Shown here piece after piece: positions 26,496 through 35,605 of a stretch of DNA of 64,000 bases. Location: contig NZ_CP118491.1 of assembly GCF_051124815.1 (NCBI RefSeq), positions 124,001-188,000 on the forward strand, written 5' to 3'. Each line of letters starts with the position of its first letter. The stretch's first letter is position 1. The DNA is from Azospirillum sp051124815. Lineage in GTDB: Bacteria > Pseudomonadota > Alphaproteobacteria > Azospirillales > Azospirillaceae. A model generated the notes under the pieces. That model was not told the DNA's origin. It searched no databases and saw nothing but the letters and a program-made list of their open reading frames with translations. The translations under genes were made by a program, and so were the position numbers.

Positions 26496-27536
26496 ATGGA
26501 GAGTTTTCACCGCAGACGATTCTCCTTTTACGCGGTGCCGCATCCCATGGCGTCCTCCTTCGTCCCCACTGCCGCCCCCGTCGGCAGCTTTCTGGACAAT
26601 GTGCGCACGCGCATCACGTCGCCGCGGGCCTATTGGCGCAAGGTGAAGGCCGATCCGCGCTACGCCATCTACGACATCCTGCCCATCGTCACCGATCCGG
26701 TCCTGCGCGACCGGCTGTCGGCGCTGATCGCGGCGCGGCGGCCGCGCACGCCGGGCTTCCAGCCGTCGCTGGAGGCGCGCGACTGGTGCCGGACGCTGGA
26801 GAGGGACGGCATCACCCCGCCGCTGCCGCCGATCGACCCGGCCGTCGTCGCCGACTTGCGCGCCTATTTCGAAAACACCCCCTGCCACGATCCCTTCCGC
26901 CCGCATCTGGGCTGGTTCCGGCCCGACAGCCCGCCCAGCCCGGACTCCAACATGGGCTATCACGGCATCGAGCAGATCCTGCGGGCTCCCCATGTGCTGG
27001 CTCTCTTCAACGATCCGCAGGTGCTGGAGACGGCGGAGCTGTATCTCGGCTGCAAGCCGATCCTCGACAACATCGGCTGCTGGTGGTCCTGGGGCGGCGA
27101 GAGTTTCGGCGGGCGGGAGGCGGCCAAGGGCACCCAGCGCCACCACCGCGACCTCGACAGCCTGCGCGGCTTCAAGCTCTTCTTCTACCTGACCGACGTG
27201 GACGAGGACGGCGGCCCGCACATCTACGTCAAGGGCAGCCACCGCAGCCGCCTGCTCTCCACCGGCCGCGCCCTGACCGACGCGCAGGTGGAGGCCGCCT
27301 TCGGCAGCGCCGGCACGGTGACGATGACCGGCTCGGCCGGCAGCCGCTTCATGGGCGACACCTACGGCGTCCACAAGGGCGCCCTGCCGCGGCGCGGCCG
27401 GCGCCTGCTGCTGACGGCCCAGTACAACGTCAACCGCAGCCCGCACGGACCGACCGTCCCGCCGCTCGACCGCCGCTGCGCTGGGGTGCCGGACGGGCTG
27501 GATCCCTTCGTGAACCAGATCTACGTGGCGCCGTGA
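26496..27536 (+). CDS. Phytanoyl-CoA dioxygenase (PhyH) family protein
   Basis: 346 residues of the Fe(II)/2-oxoglutarate dioxygenase fold. The facial triad is His217-x-Asp219 in QRHHRDLDS and a distal His in TYGVHKG near 303, with FKLFFYLTDVDEDGGPHIYV between. A 2-oxoglutarate-binding Arg lies in RRLLLTAQYNVNR. It would hydroxylate an unidentified substrate; sugar or acyl hydroxylation suits the locus. The start is uncertain: an ATG at 26547 is equally possible and neither has a clear ribosome-binding site. Confidence 0.85.
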   Translation: MESFHRRRFSFYAVPHPMASSFVPTAAPVGSFLDNVRTRITSPRAYWRKVKADPRYAIYDILPIVTDPVLRDRLSALIAARRPRTPGFQPSLEARDWCRTLERDGITPPLPPIDPAVVADLRAYFENTPCHDPFRPHLGWFRPDSPPSPDSNMGYHGIEQILRAPHVLALFNDPQVLETAELYLGCKPILDNIGCWWSWGGESFGGREAAKGTQRHHRDLDSLRGFKLFFYLTDVDEDGGPHIYVKGSHRSRLLSTGRALTDAQVEAAFGSAGTVTMTGSAGSRFMGDTYGVHKGALPRRGRRLLLTAQYNVNRSPHGPTVPPLDRRCAGVPDGLDPFVNQIYVAP

Positions 27537-27566
27537 CGAAGGGATGGCTCCGGCCGTCCGGCGGCT

Positions 27567-28514
27567 TCACCCCATGGCGAGAGCCGAGGCATAGCCGATC
27601 TCGTAATAGAGCCGGATCATCGCCCACAGGCTCTCGCCCTCGAGGCTGTCGATGTCGATGGCGGCCAGATCGGCCAGATTGACGTTGAAGTTGCAGCCCT
27701 GTTCCGCCTGCCCGTTCCGCCGCTGCATCAGGCGGTTGGAGACCCCCTGGTAGAACATCCGCCGCATCAGCCAGCGTCGGTTCAGCCGGTCGGGGTGGAT
27801 GAAATGGGACACCGTGGCGGCCGGCACATAGTAGGTGGCGGCTCCCGCACGGCGCATCTCGATGAAGATGACGCCCTCGTTCGCCAGCAGCCCGTCCCCC
27901 TTGCGGCCGAGGTCGGTCGGGAAGGTACGGCCCGCCATCAGCCGCTTGCGGAAGGCGCAGTTCCCTTCGCCGAACCATTCCGTCTCACGCAGGAAGCGGG
28001 ATTGGCTGTCCCATCCCCAGCGGCACGAGAAGAAATGCAGCATGTCGTCGGCCAGCCAGCCCGGCCGGGGCACGTCTCCGAAATCCGGTTCGACCTCGCC
28101 CGCGACGATGTCGACGGCGTCGCCCAGCCGGTGGAAAGGCTCCAGCAAGCGCTCCAGCCAGCCTTCGCAGGCCCGCTCGTCGTCGTCGATGAAGGCAATC
28201 AGCGCTCCCGCCGCCTCGGCCACGCCGCGGTTGCGGGCGAAGCTGACGCCCGGACGCTCCTCCACGATATGGCGCAGCGGCACCCCCCGCAGAGCGAAGA
28301 CGGCCTGTCGGCCCTCGACGACCGGGCGTCCTTCCGCCAGGGCGGAATTGTCGATAACGAGGATTTCATGCGCAGCACCCGGAGAGCCGCCCACCCGCTG
28401 CCCGATCAGACTGTCCAGGCAGGCGCCGAGCAGTTCAGGGCGCCTATGGGTGCAGATGACGATGCTGGCGGCGATTTCCGGGCTGTCGGTGTTGGGGGTT
28501 CCGGTGGTCGGCAT
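27567..28514 (-). CDS. GT2-family glycosyltransferase
   Basis: About 315 residues, GT-A fold: ASIVICTHRRPELLGACLDS (nucleotide-binding start), ILVIDNS, and AFIDDDERA, the DxD-like metal-binding motif. The C-terminal ~130 residues include the GEGNCAFRKR acceptor segment. The start at 28514 has GGAG five bases upstream, 13 bases after the previous stop; an ATG at 28541 would overlap the upstream gene. It follows the triple glycosyltransferase in one operon. Confidence 0.88.
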   Translation of the reverse strand: MPTTGTPNTDSPEIAASIVICTHRRPELLGACLDSLIGQRVGGSPGAAHEILVIDNSALAEGRPVVEGRQAVFALRGVPLRHIVEERPGVSFARNRGVAEAAGALIAFIDDDERACEGWLERLLEPFHRLGDAVDIVAGEVEPDFGDVPRPGWLADDMLHFFSCRWGWDSQSRFLRETEWFGEGNCAFRKRLMAGRTFPTDLGRKGDGLLANEGVIFIEMRRAGAATYYVPAATVSHFIHPDRLNRRWLMRRMFYQGVSNRLMQRRNGQAEQGCNFNVNLADLAAIDIDSLEGESLWAMIRLYYEIGYASALAMG

Positions 28515-28527
28515 GCTGCTCCGTCTG

Positions 28528-30873
28528 TCAGTGATCGGCATGGACGATGCGCAGGTCCGGCAGGCCCCAGGCGGTCACGCCCATATCCTTGGCCATCATC
28601 GCCAGCCCCTCGGTCTCGATGTAGCCGCGGTGGCTGTAGGACGGGAAACACACCCCCTCGCGGTGAAGGTCCGCGCGCACCAGCAGCGCCGTGCCGCCGA
28701 CCCCGTCCAGCGGCACGATGTCCTCGCCGGCGAAGGCATCCAGATAGAGCCGGCCGGCACCGCGCGGCGGCTGGAAGATGCCGTCGGCCAGATGGCGCGG
28801 GTCTTCCCCGCCGATCTCCGGGGCCGTCAGTCGGAAGCTGTTGAGGTCGAAGGTCCGTCCGTCGGGCAGGACGCAGTGGGGGACGACGATGTCGCGCCCG
28901 GCGGCGAGCAGGCGGGCCGGCAGGTCCGGCGGATAGTCGACCAGATCGGCGTCGAGCCACAGCACCCAGTCCTCGTCACCCAGCGCGCCGGACAGCAGCC
29001 GGTTGCGCGAGCGCGCCAGCAGCTCCCGCCGCCGCCGCTGAATGTCCGGCGCCCAGCGCGGCCCCTCGGGCCGGAATCCGTAATCGTGGCGCAGCAGCGT
29101 CACCCGGCGGTAGCGGTCCCGCAGTTCCGGCAGCCTTGCCGCCAGCCAGTCATGGGTGCCGTCGCGGCTGTCCCCCTCCAGGAAGCCCAGCGACAGGCGG
29201 GACGGGTCGTGGTCGAGCCGGCCGAGCAGTTCCAGATAGCGCGGCAGATGGGCGACGGCGTCCTTCACCGGGGTCAGCACCAGCAGCTTTTCATGCATCG
29301 TCGTCTTCTGCCGTGCCGCCACGATCGCCGGGGCAGGCGTGACGGCACGCCGATAGGCCTCCACCGGCAGGCGCTTGCCCATCTCCTCCAGCATGGCCCG
29401 GCAGCGGTCGCCGCTGAAGCGGGCGGCGGTCGCCTTCCAGTGCTCCTCGAAATGCCGACCGCCGAAGGTGTTGCCGCCATGGACGACGTAGGTGTAGAGC
29501 CGCGGCAGGTCCATCCGGACGACGCGGGCCGTGCGGCGCAGCTGTTCGACCACCGGCGTGTCCTCGCCGCGGCGAAGCGCCGGATAGCGGGGCATCACCG
29601 CCTTCTCGCACAGAAGCGAGCCTTCCCAGTCCCGTTCGCAGGACACCGCCAGCCGGCCCTCGGCCGGCCACCAGATCATCCAGCGGCCGAGCAGGCAGGC
29701 CTGGGCGCCGGCCGCGGCCAGCACCCGCTGCTGCATCTGCAGCCGGCAGGGGTCGTACAGGTCGTCGTCGTCCCATTGGCAGACATAACGGCCGGCCGCA
29801 TGGTCGACGGCAAGGTTGCGCAGCTCGCCCAGCGTTGCGCCTCCCTCCCGCCCGGCCGCAGTCACCCGGATCAGACGGATGTTCGGGCACCCGGCGGCGC
29901 GGATGGCGCGCTCCAGCGGGTCGTCCTGCGGCAAGGCCGGGCTGTCGCAGACGATGACCAGTTCCCGGTTGGGATAGGTCTGGCGCGCGAAGCCGTCGAT
30001 GGCGAACTCCAGCAATGCTCTCCGCCCTCTGGTGACCATCAGGCAGGAGATCAGGGGCAGCCCCTCCGCCTTTATCGGAGAGCGGGCGTCCTCCGGCCGG
30101 CCGTCGGTCACCACCGCAGCGATCTGCCGCGGCAATGCGGCCTCGGGAGCGGTCTTGGATGCAGCATCGCCGCGGAACCAGGTGCCCTCCCAGTAATGAA
30201 CGGCATAGGCCCGGCGGGTCGCCTGTTCCCAGAAGACGGGATCGAACAGGCGGCCGCCCCAGCAGTCATCCTTGGTCACGGGATAGAGCAGTTCCGGCGG
30301 CAGCACCGTCACCGCGGCAGCGCCTTCCCCTTGATATGAAGCGTGGGCGCGTGTCAGCAGGAAGGGGCCGGTGGCGTCCAGCACGTCGGCGCAGGACCGC
30401 GCCTCGACCAGCCGGTCCAGCAGATGGTCCCAGAAGGGATGGCCGGGCACCGACGCCAGGAAGGACGGGCACAGGATGCGGGGCAGCCCGCGCTCCACCG
30501 CCTTCGCCAGCCCGCCATGCTCCTCCGGTTCCAGCCCGACGACGAAGCTCCGCCCCTCCAGCAGCCCGTCGATCGGACGCAGGCATTCGAAATCGAGGTC
30601 GGCATAGACCCCGCCGAAGCGGCGCAGGATCAGGTAGCGCGCCAGATCGATCCGCGCGATGGGATCGGCATAGCCGTGGAAGACCGGCAGCAGCGCCGGA
30701 TGCTCCCCGGCGATGAAGCGCCCGATGTCCTCGTCGGTCCAGAACCGGTACTCGAAGCCGGGATTGCGGTCGATCCAACTGCGCTGCAGCGCCTGGAATT
30801 CCGACGGAACGTCGCGTGTCTTCCAGGTCTGGTGGATCAGGCGCGGGATCGGGGAGCAGGAGTCGGTGCGCAT
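28528..30873 (-). CDS. Three-domain glycosyltransferase: GT32 (OCH1-like), GT2, Anp1/GT62-like
   Basis: 781 residues carrying three glycosyltransferase modules. Residues ~1-230 are a DXD sugar-transferase of the OCH1/GT32 type (IPRLIHQTWKT, ARIDLARYLILRRFGGVYADLDFE). Residues ~260-470 are a GT2 domain (PLISCLMVTRGRRALLEFAI, QWDDDDLYDP). The last ~260 residues resemble the Anp1/mannan-polymerase family (VLTPVKDAVAHLPRYLELLG, WVLWLDADLVDYP, SYSHRGYIETEGLA). It could assemble three linkages. The ATG at 30873 is chosen over an upstream TTG. Confidence 0.85.
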   Translation of the reverse strand: MRTDSCSPIPRLIHQTWKTRDVPSEFQALQRSWIDRNPGFEYRFWTDEDIGRFIAGEHPALLPVFHGYADPIARIDLARYLILRRFGGVYADLDFECLRPIDGLLEGRSFVVGLEPEEHGGLAKAVERGLPRILCPSFLASVPGHPFWDHLLDRLVEARSCADVLDATGPFLLTRAHASYQGEGAAAVTVLPPELLYPVTKDDCWGGRLFDPVFWEQATRRAYAVHYWEGTWFRGDAASKTAPEAALPRQIAAVVTDGRPEDARSPIKAEGLPLISCLMVTRGRRALLEFAIDGFARQTYPNRELVIVCDSPALPQDDPLERAIRAAGCPNIRLIRVTAAGREGGATLGELRNLAVDHAAGRYVCQWDDDDLYDPCRLQMQQRVLAAAGAQACLLGRWMIWWPAEGRLAVSCERDWEGSLLCEKAVMPRYPALRRGEDTPVVEQLRRTARVVRMDLPRLYTYVVHGGNTFGGRHFEEHWKATAARFSGDRCRAMLEEMGKRLPVEAYRRAVTPAPAIVAARQKTTMHEKLLVLTPVKDAVAHLPRYLELLGRLDHDPSRLSLGFLEGDSRDGTHDWLAARLPELRDRYRRVTLLRHDYGFRPEGPRWAPDIQRRRRELLARSRNRLLSGALGDEDWVLWLDADLVDYPPDLPARLLAAGRDIVVPHCVLPDGRTFDLNSFRLTAPEIGGEDPRHLADGIFQPPRGAGRLYLDAFAGEDIVPLDGVGGTALLVRADLHREGVCFPSYSHRGYIETEGLAMMAKDMGVTAWGLPDLRIVHADH

Positions 30874-31107
30874 GGACTTTGACCGCAATTGTGCATGGAC
30901 CGATAAGCACTATTGCCGAGCCTGCTCAATAGAAATGGATGCTTGGGAAGAATCTGTCACACTTTGATTCATTCGACACACGCCATTAGAGAATATTTCT
31001 CATGTTTTTCTACAAAACCTTCTCTCATTTGCCCGGACATCGCCCTGCAACTGAAGATTATCAACCGCACCCAGGAAATTCACCGTCACGCCATGAAGTT
31101 AGCCAAG

Positions 31108-31137
31108 TTGACCAAGATGGGGGGCGACGCCTATGAT
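31108..31137 (+). promoter_or_regulatory. Sigma-70-type promoter for the Phd-PIN module
   Basis: TTGACC, 18-base spacer, TATGAT. The -10 box ends 24 bases before the antitoxin ATG, giving a very short leader. Upstream (30889-31107) is an AT-rich spacer without a recognisable gene. Confidence 0.55.
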
Positions 31138-31161
31138 CCTTGAGAAAGATGGAGGGGCCGG

Positions 31162-31407
31162 ATGCGGCAGTTCACCATTCATGCGGCCAAGACCAACCTG
31201 TCCAAGCTGATCGAGGCGGCTCTGCGCGGCGAAGAGGTCGTCATCGCCAAGGGAAGCAGGCCGGTCGTGCGGCTGGTCCCGGTTTCCCGCGGGTCTTTCA
31301 CCATCGGCCTGCTGAAGGACAGGCTCGGCACCGGGCCGGACTTCTTCGAACCGATGGACGAGGCCGATCTCGACGCCTGGGAAGGGGAGGGCGTCAGGGT
31401 TCCATGA
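31162..31407 (+). CDS. Phd/YefM-type antitoxin
   Basis: 81 residues. MRQFTIHAAKTNLSKLIEAA with GEEVVIAKGSRPVVRLVPV is the Phd/YefM fold, which binds operator DNA at the N-terminus and the toxin with its C-terminal tail (FFEPMDEADLDAWEGEG). GGAGG precedes the ATG by seven bases. It overlaps the toxin start by four bases. Confidence 0.92.
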   Translation: MRQFTIHAAKTNLSKLIEAALRGEEVVIAKGSRPVVRLVPVSRGSFTIGLLKDRLGTGPDFFEPMDEADLDAWEGEGVRVP

Positions 31408-31787
31408 CGGCGGTCCTCCTCGACACCCATGCCTGGGCCTGGAGCCTGTCCGGCGATGCCCGCCTGTCGAAACCGGCCGTCGCCGCCATCGCAGCCGCCG
31501 ACATGGTGCTCGTCAGCCCGATCACCTTCTTTGAGATCGCCCAGAAGGTCCGGCTCGGCAAATGGCCGGAGATGACCCCCTTCGTGGAACGGCTGGATGC
31601 CCTGCTGACCGAGCAGGGCGGGCTGGTGGCCGGCTTCGATCCCGCGGTCTGCCTGATCGCCGGCATGATGGACTGGCCCCACCGTGATCCTTTTGACCGT
31701 CTGTTGGCGGCCACGTCGATGCATTACAAGCTGCCGCTGGTCTCCGCCGACGCGGTCTTCGACGGCATCGTCACGCGGCTGTGGTGA
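31404..31787 (+). CDS. vapC: VapC-like PIN-domain toxin
   Basis: 127 residues. The acidic site is Asp7 (AVLLDTHAW), Glu in SPITFFEIAQK near 44, and Asp in HRDPFDRLLAATS near 95. The THAWLW-like start marks the subgroup usually paired with Phd antitoxins, as here. A Mg-dependent RNase function is known for the family. Coupled to the antitoxin by the ATGA overlap. Confidence 0.92.
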   Translation: MTAVLLDTHAWAWSLSGDARLSKPAVAAIAAADMVLVSPITFFEIAQKVRLGKWPEMTPFVERLDALLTEQGGLVAGFDPAVCLIAGMMDWPHRDPFDRLLAATSMHYKLPLVSADAVFDGIVTRLW

Positions 31788-31815
31788 TCGCCCCCGTCCC
31801 AGAACAGGCCATTCC

Positions 31816-32439
31816 ATGCCCGGACACCGCCCCTACCGCCTGCATCGCCCCTGGACCGTGCTGGGCAGCCGTGAGCTGCTCGACGCCGATCCCTTCCTGA
31901 AGGTCCGGGTGGAGACGGTGGAGCTGCCGGACGGACGGCGGATCGACGATTACTACCAGTTCGACCAGCCCTCCTTCGCCTGCATCTTCGCCGAGACGGC
32001 GGACGGGCGGATCGTCACCTACCGCCAGTACCGCCACGGCCCGCGCAAGGTCGGTCTGGTCTTCCCCGGCGGCCACCTGTCGCCCGGCGAGGAGCCGCTG
32101 GCCGCGGCCAGGCGTGAGCTGATGGAGGAGACGGGAATGGAAGCGGAGAGCTGGACCGACCTCGGCGCCTACATCGTCAACGCCAACCAGGGCGGGGCCT
32201 GGTCGCACATGTTCCACGCCACCGGCTGCCGCCGGGTCGCCGACCCGATCGTCGACGACCTGGAGGACACCGAGATCCTGCACCTGACAAGGGCGGAACT
32301 GCTGGAGGCCATCGGCCGCGGCGAGATGCATCTGCTGACGCAGATCGCGCTGGTCAGCATGGTCTGGCAGGCCGACATCGCGCGGGTGCTGTCCCGCCCC
32401 CATTCCCCGGACACAGCCGGCCCAGACACAGCCAATTGA
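31816..32439 (+). CDS. NUDIX hydrolase
   Basis: 207 residues. The Nudix box is complete at about 86-108 (GHLSPGEEPLAAARRELMEE, then TG), giving the metal-binding glutamates. The N-terminus (WTVLGSRELLDADPFLKVRVETVELPDG) resembles ADP-ribose/nucleotide-sugar pyrophosphatases, so hydrolysis of a nucleoside diphosphate linked to another moiety is likely. It could clear unwanted nucleotide sugars; that is inference. The ATG is 28 bases after the toxin stop, and the frame is open further upstream in toxin sequence. Confidence 0.88.
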   Translation: MPGHRPYRLHRPWTVLGSRELLDADPFLKVRVETVELPDGRRIDDYYQFDQPSFACIFAETADGRIVTYRQYRHGPRKVGLVFPGGHLSPGEEPLAAARRELMEETGMEAESWTDLGAYIVNANQGGAWSHMFHATGCRRVADPIVDDLEDTEILHLTRAELLEAIGRGEMHLLTQIALVSMVWQADIARVLSRPHSPDTAGPDTAN

Positions 32440-32450
32440 GGAAAAGCCCG

Positions 32451-32729
32451 ATGACCCGCTTCGCCCCAATGGCCCTGATGGCCTTCCTGACACTGGCCGC
32501 CCTCCCGGCCGCCGCCGAGCCGATGAAGGGCCGGTACGAACTGCGCTGCCAGGACCCGCAGACCCGGCAATGGAGCGTCGCGGGCCAAGTGACCGACCCG
32601 GAGATCGTCGATCTGCCGGCATCCGGTGGGAAAGCCGGCGGACGTGAGGTGCGCGGCACCGGGGCCGACGGCAAGCCGGTGGTCCTGCCCATGCCGTCCG
32701 ACCGCACCTGCATGCTCAGCGCGCGCTGA
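32451..32729 (+). CDS. Small exported protein of unknown function
   Basis: 92 residues. A clear signal peptide (MTRFAPMALMAFLTLAALPAAA, cut probably after AAA) leads to a ~70-residue mature part with two cysteines (LRCQDP and RTCMLS), suggesting one disulfide in the periplasm. I do not recognise a family. GAGGA lies nine bases before the ATG, 11 bases after the NUDIX stop, so it is probably co-transcribed. Confidence 0.75.
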   Translation: MTRFAPMALMAFLTLAALPAAAEPMKGRYELRCQDPQTRQWSVAGQVTDPEIVDLPASGGKAGGREVRGTGADGKPVVLPMPSDRTCMLSAR

Positions 32730-32903
32730 CCGGCGGCGGTTCCCCCCGCCATCGAACAGGGAACCGACCGTCAAACTGTAACATCCCCGCTGTAGCTTCC
32801 CGACGCTCGCCAAGATCAAGCCGGCGCCGAACGGGCTCCAATAGCCCGACGGCGCCGCTCATGCCAGCCGCTTGCCCTGATGAGGGTTCGGGAGACACCA
32901 GCC

Positions 32904-34832
32904 ATGACCAACTTGCCCGTTCAATTGCCTGAAACGTCGCGCCGTTCGGTGCTCCGCGCCCTTGCCGGGCTGCCGCTGCTGCCGGTCGCCGGCATCGGCG
33001 CCGGCGAGCTGCTGTTCGCCTCGGGCGCCGAAGCGGCCGCCGCCAAGGGCGCGCCGGTCGCCGTCGAGTTCGTCGGCATGGCCGCCCCCACCGCCGCCGC
33101 CGCGCAGGCCAAGACCACGGTCGAATCCAGCATGGTCGTGACCTGGGCCGATGGCTCCAAGCAGAGCTTCGCGCTCGGCTACCAGCCGCTGTTCATCACC
33201 GGCGACATGGTGCCGGACGGCAAGGGCGGCACGATCCTGGCCGGCGGCTATACCGACATCAACGGCAAGCCGATCCTCGATACCTCGATGGCGACCCCGG
33301 CGCCCTTCTTCTCCGACTGCCCGGACGGCTGCAACCTGCTGGCCCCGATTCCCGGCGCCAAGGTGGCGGGCGTCACCGGCAACACCCTGTTCGCCGTCGT
33401 CCAGTTCGAATACGCCACCCGCGATTCCAAGGACGCCTCGATGTACGGCAAGCTGCCGTCGCCGATCGCCGTCCTGACGCTGGACCAGAACAAGGAAACC
33501 GGCGCACTGAAGCTGGTGCAGTACCACAATGTCGACACCAGCCCGGCGCACGGCCTGTGGATCACCTGCGGCGCCAGCCTGTCGCCCTGGAACACCCACC
33601 TGTCGAGCGAGGAGTACGAGCCGGACGCCGCCGCGCTGGACGACCAGTTCCGCGCCTACAGCAAGAACCTGTTCGGCGACGAGACCAAGGCCAACCCCTA
33701 TCACTACGGCCACCTGCCGGAGGTGACGGTCCACCCCGACGGCACCGGCACCATCAAGAAGCACTATTGCCTGGGCCGCATCTCGCACGAGCTGGTGCAG
33801 GTGATGCCGGACGAGCGCACCGTGCTGATGGGTGACGACGCCACCAACGGCGGCCTGTTCATGTTCATCGCCGACAAGGCCAAGGACCTGTCCGCCGGCA
33901 CCCTCTATGCCGCGAAGATGGAGCAGGAGGCCGGCAAGGACATCGACAAGGGCGGCGCCTTCGCGCTCAAGTGGGTCAAGCTGGGCCACGCCACCAGCGC
34001 CGAGATCGAGAAGCTGGCCGACAGCCTGAAGGCCGCCGACATCGTCGAGGTGAAGAAGGAGGATCCGAAGGACCCGTCCTTTACCGCCATCCCCTTCAGC
34101 GGCAAGACCCAGTGGGTCAAGTTCAAGCCGGGCATGGAGAAGGCCGCCGCCTTCCTGGAGACCCACCGCTACGCCCCCACCGTCGGCGCCACGCTGGCCC
34201 TGACCAAGCTGGAGGGCGTCACCGTCAACGCCAAGGACAAGACCGCCTACATGGCGGTGTCCTACATCTACAAGACGATGAGCGACGGCAAGAGCGGCAT
34301 CAAGGTCGACAAGATCAACGCCGGCGCCGTCTATCAGCTGCCGATGAAGGGCGGCCAGACCGACATGGCCGGGGCGGCCATCGCCAGCGACTGGGTGCCG
34401 GTGCATTTCAGCGCCGTCCCGGCCCTGGTCGGCCGCGACCTCGCCACGCCGGACGCGCTGGGCAACACCGCCGACGCCGACCTGATCGCCAACCCCGACA
34501 ACCTGAAATTCTCCGAGAAGCTGCGCACGCTGTTCATCGGCGAGGACAGCGGCAACCACGTCAACAACTTCCTGTGGGCCTACAACGTCGACAGCAAGAA
34601 GCTGGCCCGCATCCTGTCCTGCCCGGCGGGCGCGGAATCGACCGGCCTGCAGGCGGTCGACGACGTCAACGGCTTCTCCTACGTCATGAGCAACTTCCAG
34701 CACCCCGGCGACTGGGAGAAGGGGCTGCACGACAAGGTGAAGGACAGCCTCGCCTCGCTGATCGACGACGCCTACCGCAACCGCCGCAGCGGCGGCGTCG
34801 GCTACATCCACGGGCTGCCGCAAGCGGTCTGA
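32904..34832 (+). CDS. phoX: PhoX-family (DUF839) alkaline phosphatase, Tat-exported
   Basis: 642 residues. The N-terminus has a twin-arginine signal (SRRSVLRALAGLPLLPVAG). The mature protein matches the PhoX/DUF839 beta-propeller phosphatases that use Ca and Fe cofactors: ITCGASLSPWNTHLSSEEYE near 220, MGDDATNGGLFMFIADK, LFIGEDSGNHVNNFLWAYN, and the end STGLQAVDDVNGFSYVMSNF. It would release phosphate from organic phosphates in the periplasm. The ATG at 32904 has GGGAGA upstream; an in-frame ATG at 32880 is less likely. A strong terminator follows. Confidence 0.9.
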   Translation: MTNLPVQLPETSRRSVLRALAGLPLLPVAGIGAGELLFASGAEAAAAKGAPVAVEFVGMAAPTAAAAQAKTTVESSMVVTWADGSKQSFALGYQPLFITGDMVPDGKGGTILAGGYTDINGKPILDTSMATPAPFFSDCPDGCNLLAPIPGAKVAGVTGNTLFAVVQFEYATRDSKDASMYGKLPSPIAVLTLDQNKETGALKLVQYHNVDTSPAHGLWITCGASLSPWNTHLSSEEYEPDAAALDDQFRAYSKNLFGDETKANPYHYGHLPEVTVHPDGTGTIKKHYCLGRISHELVQVMPDERTVLMGDDATNGGLFMFIADKAKDLSAGTLYAAKMEQEAGKDIDKGGAFALKWVKLGHATSAEIEKLADSLKAADIVEVKKEDPKDPSFTAIPFSGKTQWVKFKPGMEKAAAFLETHRYAPTVGATLALTKLEGVTVNAKDKTAYMAVSYIYKTMSDGKSGIKVDKINAGAVYQLPMKGGQTDMAGAAIASDWVPVHFSAVPALVGRDLATPDALGNTADADLIANPDNLKFSEKLRTLFIGEDSGNHVNNFLWAYNVDSKKLARILSCPAGAESTGLQAVDDVNGFSYVMSNFQHPGDWEKGLHDKVKDSLASLIDDAYRNRRSGGVGYIHGLPQAV

Positions 34833-34883
34833 TGGGGGCGGTCTGATAGGGCCGGTCTGGCCGGACCTGAGTTGAAACGACAA

Positions 34884-34916
34884 GAAGCGCGGCCGGTGAC
34901 CCGGCCGCGCTTTTTT
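34884..34916 (+). terminator. Rho-independent terminator after phoX
   Basis: A 10-bp GC stem (GCGCGGCCGG / CCGGCCGCGC) with a TGAC loop followed by six T. It ends the phoX transcript; the AT-rich ~180 bases after it (34917-35100) precede the small paralogous genes and probably hold their promoter. Confidence 0.9.
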
Positions 34917-35100
34917 CATGCCTTATCGAAAGAAGTAATACCGACGCAAAACTACCCGAATGATTTATTCTTGGAAGTGGTAATCATCAATCGACCTAGA
35001 ACCAATCGGTGATCTTAACACCTCGTTAACTGGCCGGATGGCTCAATAAGCTCATCAGAACGGGCAGAAGCCTCCACCCCGAATACTAAGGATCGCCGCC

Positions 35101-35322
35101 ATGTCCAAGACCGATTGCGCCGTAAACGTCTTCGCCTCTGCTTCCCTGCACCTGGATGTGGTCGATGAATTCATCGCGATCGCCCAGTCGAAGCTGAACG
35201 GTACCACCAGCGAATTCGCCCGCGACAGCCTGACCGACCTGCTGGCCGGCCTGACCGAGCAGCGCGAGACCTACCGCGCCGTACTCGCCGCCGCCCCGAC
35301 CGCCAACGCGCTCGCCGCCTGA
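35101..35322 (+). CDS. Small protein of unknown function, tandem paralogue 1
   Basis: 73 residues with a predicted helical core: ASLHLDVVDEFIAIAQSKL, then TTSEFARDSLTDLLAGLTEQ. No signal peptide, cysteine pair or known motif apart from one Cys at position 6. AAGGA sits about nine bases before the ATG. The next gene encodes the same core at the same length, and even the leader sequence just before the ATG is similar, so the pair arose by tandem duplication. Function unknown. Confidence 0.75.
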   Translation: MSKTDCAVNVFASASLHLDVVDEFIAIAQSKLNGTTSEFARDSLTDLLAGLTEQRETYRAVLAAAPTANALAA

Positions 35323-35379
35323 TCCGGCCACTCCAGTCCGCTCCCTCCGCCGTCCCCTCTTCCGCGAAAGATCGCCATC

Positions 35380-35601
35380 ATGACCGCCCCGATCGCCGCC
35401 CCGATTGCCAAGGACGTCCTCGCCTCCGCCACCCTGCATCTGGACGTGCTGGAGGAGTTCATCGCCGTCGTTCGCCGCCGGATGGCGTCGACCACCGACA
35501 CCTTCGCCCGCGACAGCCTGAACGATCTGCTGCTGAGCCTCACCGAACAGCGCGACAGCTATCAGGCCTTCCTGCCGCTGGCCGCCGCCGAGCCGGTCTG
35601 A
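35380..35601 (+). CDS. Small protein of unknown function, tandem paralogue 2
   Basis: 73 residues. Aligns end to end with the preceding protein: ATLHLDVLEEFIAVVRRRM and TTDTFARDSLNDLLLSLTEQ share the pattern LHLDV-x2-EFIA, then TT-x2-FARDSL-x-DLL-x2-LTEQR-x2-Y. The conservation of both halves with a divergent N-terminus argues for selection on a small folded helical protein. It converges with the methyltransferase-GT2 gene four bases away. Confidence 0.75.
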   Translation: MTAPIAAPIAKDVLASATLHLDVLEEFIAVVRRRMASTTDTFARDSLNDLLLSLTEQRDSYQAFLPLAAAEPV

Positions 35602-35605
35602 GGTC

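Noticed and set aside
24809..27682. Long plus-strand frame spanning the sialidase-like, MazEF and PhyH regions
   Set aside because: Crosses several well-supported genes on both strands and its translation has no domain.
32859..34919. Long minus-strand frame over phoX
   Set aside because: Antisense shadow; phoX has a Tat signal, family motifs and a terminator.
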